Positions 60,718-64,000 of a stretch of DNA of 64,000 nucleotides are shown one piece after another. The DNA is from Diphasiastrum complanatum (Eukaryota; Streptophyta; Lycopodiopsida; Lycopodiales; Lycopodiaceae): the NCBI GenBank assembly GCA_029204225.1, contig CM055093.1, positions 1,723,155 to 1,787,154 of the forward strand, read 5' to 3'. Position numbers and translations under genes: made by a program. The stretch's first letter is position 1; the number at the start of each line of letters is the position of its first letter. The notes under the pieces were generated by a model. The model saw only the letters and a program-made list of their open reading frames with translations. It was not told the DNA's origin and ran no database searches.

Positions 60718-63700
60718 ATGCCAAGGACGAGAGATCCTTTATGGGACCATGTCACCATTGATGCTTCTTATGGTACCTCCGACACGAAGAGGTGGACTTG
60801 TAGATACTGCCACGTCTCCTTCACAGGTGGGCCTGCTCGGATTAGGGCGCATTTATACCATCAGCGTGGATACGATATAGCCCCTTGGGCACAGGCACCA
60901 ACATCAATTGGCAGATACAGGTAATCGAGCTCGAGCGGAGGGGCATGATGCTGGTTCTTCGATGGCGAGAGGTAAATAGGTTCCACTAATTTCTAAAGCC
61001 TGGGCCCTAAAGTTTAAGCTTACTACTTAGTCCTGACTCCTAACTCTTGACTCCCAAGTGAAAAGTCGTTTCAAGTTTCAACTTGTGCAATGTGATTCGT
61101 GAATGTATGTAATTTTCTACTAATTTTGAATGTTGCTGAAATTTGAGACTTGATTCTTGAAAGATGTCAGTTCAAAGTTCAAATGTCCAAAATTGTATTG
61201 ATAATTGTATGAAGTTCCAACTTCCGAGTCTCGACTTTACAATTCGATTTTGCGGCTTGCCTAATGAACAGTGAACCACACTGAATTCTTCAATGTTGAC
61301 CTGTCACTGGTCAATGGTCACAACTTAGGAACTTACACATTTGTCATTGACACAAGGTGATGGAGAGCCTTCCACGTCACCGGCTGTATCGATTGCAGTT
61401 CACACACCCATCTCTTCTCAGGGAGAGGCTGAGGGCGACGGTGCCAGTGTAGGTCCACCTGCTGACATCGGTGGATCTTCAGAGCCACGCAAAGCCCCTG
61501 TGCCATCGATGAGGGCTCATGACCGTGTTGGTAGGTCCAGACAGCTTGGGGGCAGAGATTATTATGTGGGTCGCTATGAGCCTAGGAATAAGGACCAAGC
61601 TCGAGTTGCAGTTCGGAGGTGTTTCTACCTATGCGACCTCCCCTTTCACTTGGCCACGTACATACTGCATATTCTTAACTCCTGAATCTTTCTTAATTAG
61701 AAAATTTTTATCATTTTTTTTAATTTGTAGTATGTACTGTCATCTATGTACATTGTAGTGTCATGACTCAATGCTCATGAGTCATGTATCATGTATGGAT
61801 ACACAATTGACTCTAGACTCAATGGATTATGCAATTGGTTTGTACTTACCGAATACCGTTTGATGCTTTGGACTCTCTATAGCACCCCTGCATGGAGGGA
61901 CATGATGAGAGCCGTATCCAGCATTGGTTCTGAGTGGGGGGTGCCGAGCATGGAACAGCTCAGGACGAGAGAGCTTGTTGCAGAGCGAGACAGTGTCGAG
62001 AGGGACTTGGACCCCATCAAGAGATCATGGGTCCAGTATAACCTGTATACTTATAAGTTATTACTTATGCTTCGTGAATAGCGATCTAACTGAGTACTAG
62101 AGTAGTAATTGTTCTAAGTTCTAAGTTTCAGCTAGTAGTTGTTTCACTTGTTTGTCATGACTCATTGTGTTCACTTTCAAACGGGAATCTACTATGTAGG
62201 TTTGGATGCAGCATCATTTCAGATGGCTGGAGTGATACAAGGAAGCGCCACATCCTAAATATATTGGTGTCTTCCTGTATGGGCACATGGGCACTATGTT
62301 TTTGAGAGCCATTGATGCCTCTGATGCAGGCACATCTGTCACCGAAGAGTATATGTTTTGGCCACATTCGGAGAGCCTTTGAGGATGTGGGGCCAGCCAA
62401 TGTTGTGCAGATATAATAACTTGAGGTTACTTGACTGTTATGAATTATAATTTTTAACTTGAAACTTGCATCCACTCTCAAGTCCCAAATCATGATTTAC
62501 ACATAACATGCACGATGCATGTGCCATGTTGCATCAATGTCCATTGTCAAATGATCATGAGTCATGATTTGTAGTCAGTAATGTTATTACTATTGTGAGT
62601 CTTGACTTGTTGTGTGTATGGCATTGTGTATGAGTCATGAATCATGTTGAGTCATGACTTGCGACTCATCACTCACATAGATGATAGATGATAGACTTTT
62701 TACCTGTACAGTGTATTTACTATTTCGAAATTTGAATTTTGTACAGGTTGTGAATGACAATGCGTCTAATTGTGTTGCGATGGGGAGGCTTGTCCATGAG
62801 GCCTATACCCACATTTTTTGGACGCCCTATGCTGCACATTGTCTGGACCTCCTATTTGAGGATATAGCGAAGTTGCCTTGGATTAAGGAGGTGGTTGGCA
62901 CAGCACGATTCCTGGTGAGGTTTGTCACCAAGAGATCGAGAGTGCTGAGTATGTTTAGGGCTCATTCACAGCTCGAGGTTTTGAGGCCTGCCCCCACCAA
63001 GTATACTAGTAACTACATACTCATCCCGATTCTGACCTCTAAACTCTGAGTCGTTCATGCATTAATCACTCGTAGAATTTTGCAAATATTGCACAATGAA
63101 TCATGATTTTTGATAGAAATTAATAATCCAGATTTGATTGTGAGTCGTGACTTGTCAATGTGTCATTGTGTAGGTTTGCCTACATGTTTATCGTCTTAGA
63201 GTGCTTGTTGAAAGTGCATGGAAGCTTGAGGCAGATGGTCGTCTCAAATCATTGGACGGACTGGGGACCATCACAAGAGCCCAAAGGGAGGAGATTTGAG
63301 TGTATCGTGCTAGGTACATCTTTCTGGGATGAGGCACGAGCTATCGTCACGGGGCTGCAGCCGATTTACAGTGTCTTGTGCCTTACAGATTCAGAGGGCT
63401 GCACCTTCGGCCTTCTATATGAGTTTATGGATAGGATTGGTGAGCAGCTCCGTACATCCACTATCATCAGTGCTGAGAGGAATATACTAAATAAACGATT
63501 TTGACTTGTCCAATGTCACTAAAATTTAATCTTTGTAGTTGACAGTTGTGCTGCGTGCAATGTGTAGTAAGTTGACTTGTACTATTTACTATGTAGTACG
63601 TATGCTCAATCATCAATGTGGAGTCAGGAGTGGATGTTGGCAAGTGCTCATTGAAATTTTGAATTTCGGAAATCATAAATGCGAAATGTCATTGACTCAT

Positions 63701-64000
63701 TGCCTATGTTAAATGTACAGGCTAGAAGAGATACGAGATCGATGGCAATCAAGATGGGATTGGTTCCATCATCCCCTACATGCAGTGGCCCATATCCTTC
63801 ACCCGTTGTGGAGGAGTCCAGCCCAGTATCGAGATAGGGAGCTTAGGAATGGATGGAACACCTACATTCAAGCAGTCTATCCTAATCCTGTTGACCAAGA
63901 TACATTGATGAATGACTTGATGGTGTTTAGACGTGAGACTCTTGAGTTCAGCTCTCCATCAGCACGATTGAGACCAGGTAAACTACAATTAGTGACTTGT
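60718..64000 (+). pseudogene. hAT-type transposase gene (BED finger plus DUF659-like), runs off the right edge
   Basis: Exon-like blocks: 60718-60920 (RDPLWDHVTIDA, BED-type finger CRYCHVSF...HLYH), ~61341-61657, 61883-62044, 62200-62410 (IISDGWSDTRKR, AFEDVGPANVV), 62747-62999 (VNDNASNCVAMG, FWTPYAAHCLDLLFEDIAKL), 63174-~63500 (FWDEARAIVTGLQP) and 63721-63977. Several joins fit GT-AG with frame kept (61657/61883, 62044/62200, 62999/63174). The words are those of plant hAT proteins with a DUF659 block. Decay: an 8 bp duplication ATGGGCAC at 62279-62294 shifts the frame, the donor after 62410 is not GT, and the exon 1 to 2 join does not keep frame. The hAT dimerisation end would lie past the edge. 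No terminal inverted repeat was seen on the left, so the element edges are not defined. Confidence 0.8.

Overview
The window reads as nuclear DNA of a large-genome vascular plant. The reasons are plant-type Copia and Gypsy LTR elements primed by initiator-Met tRNA, a Tat/Athila-like element with a tRNA-Asp-type primer site, a plant-style BED/hAT transposase, long introns, GT-AG splice sites, and many GA/CT and TG microsatellites. I cannot name the species. A fern, lycophyte or gymnosperm would fit the repeat load and intron size. There are no bacterial operons, CRISPR arrays or rRNA genes. Layout: 0-5.5 kb holds about 19 units of a ~115 bp tandem repeat, a ~1 kb segment present twice that carries a TATA box and a CT tract, and just after the second copy a small two-exon gene (3670-4047) that appears to encode a secreted cysteine-rich peptide of 67 residues. 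From 5.5 to 30.3 kb lies a pile of retroelements: a young, almost whole Copia (5529-11522, duplicated target CACAT), pieces of at least five other Copia elements on both strands, a Gypsy integrase piece, and a Tat-like Gypsy relative on the minus strand (21.8-26.1 kb). From 30.3 to 32.7 kb I see only small repeats. From 32.7 to 43.0 kb, on the minus strand, four exons encode most of the Dr1/NC2-beta transcription repressor. They are separated by short introns and one ~9.5 kb intron that holds a tRNA-derived SINE with 15-bp target duplications and a Gypsy element (36146-42160, target CACCA). The first exon was not found and may lie outside the window. From 45.0 to 60.1 kb is one ~5 kb minus-strand LINE. 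It is split by a young Gypsy with a chromodomain (49387-55674, target GCTGC, inside LINE ORF1) and by a non-coding LTR element (56171-59819, target GGTGG, inside the LINE 5' part). From 60.1 to 60.7 kb is GA/TG simple sequence, and from 60.7 kb to the right edge are the exons of a decayed hAT-type transposase gene. Host genes with support are therefore two: the peptide gene, which was found by joining two exons by eye, and Dr1. The rest is mobile DNA at different ages. The nesting gives a relative history: the LINE is older than the Gypsy and the LTR element inside it, and the Dr1 intron is older than its SINE and Gypsy. The first Copia and the chromodomain Gypsy have LTR pairs differing at under 1 % of sites by eye, so they are recent. 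The Gypsy in the Dr1 intron is older, with about 2 % difference. All positions were read by eye; no database search was run.
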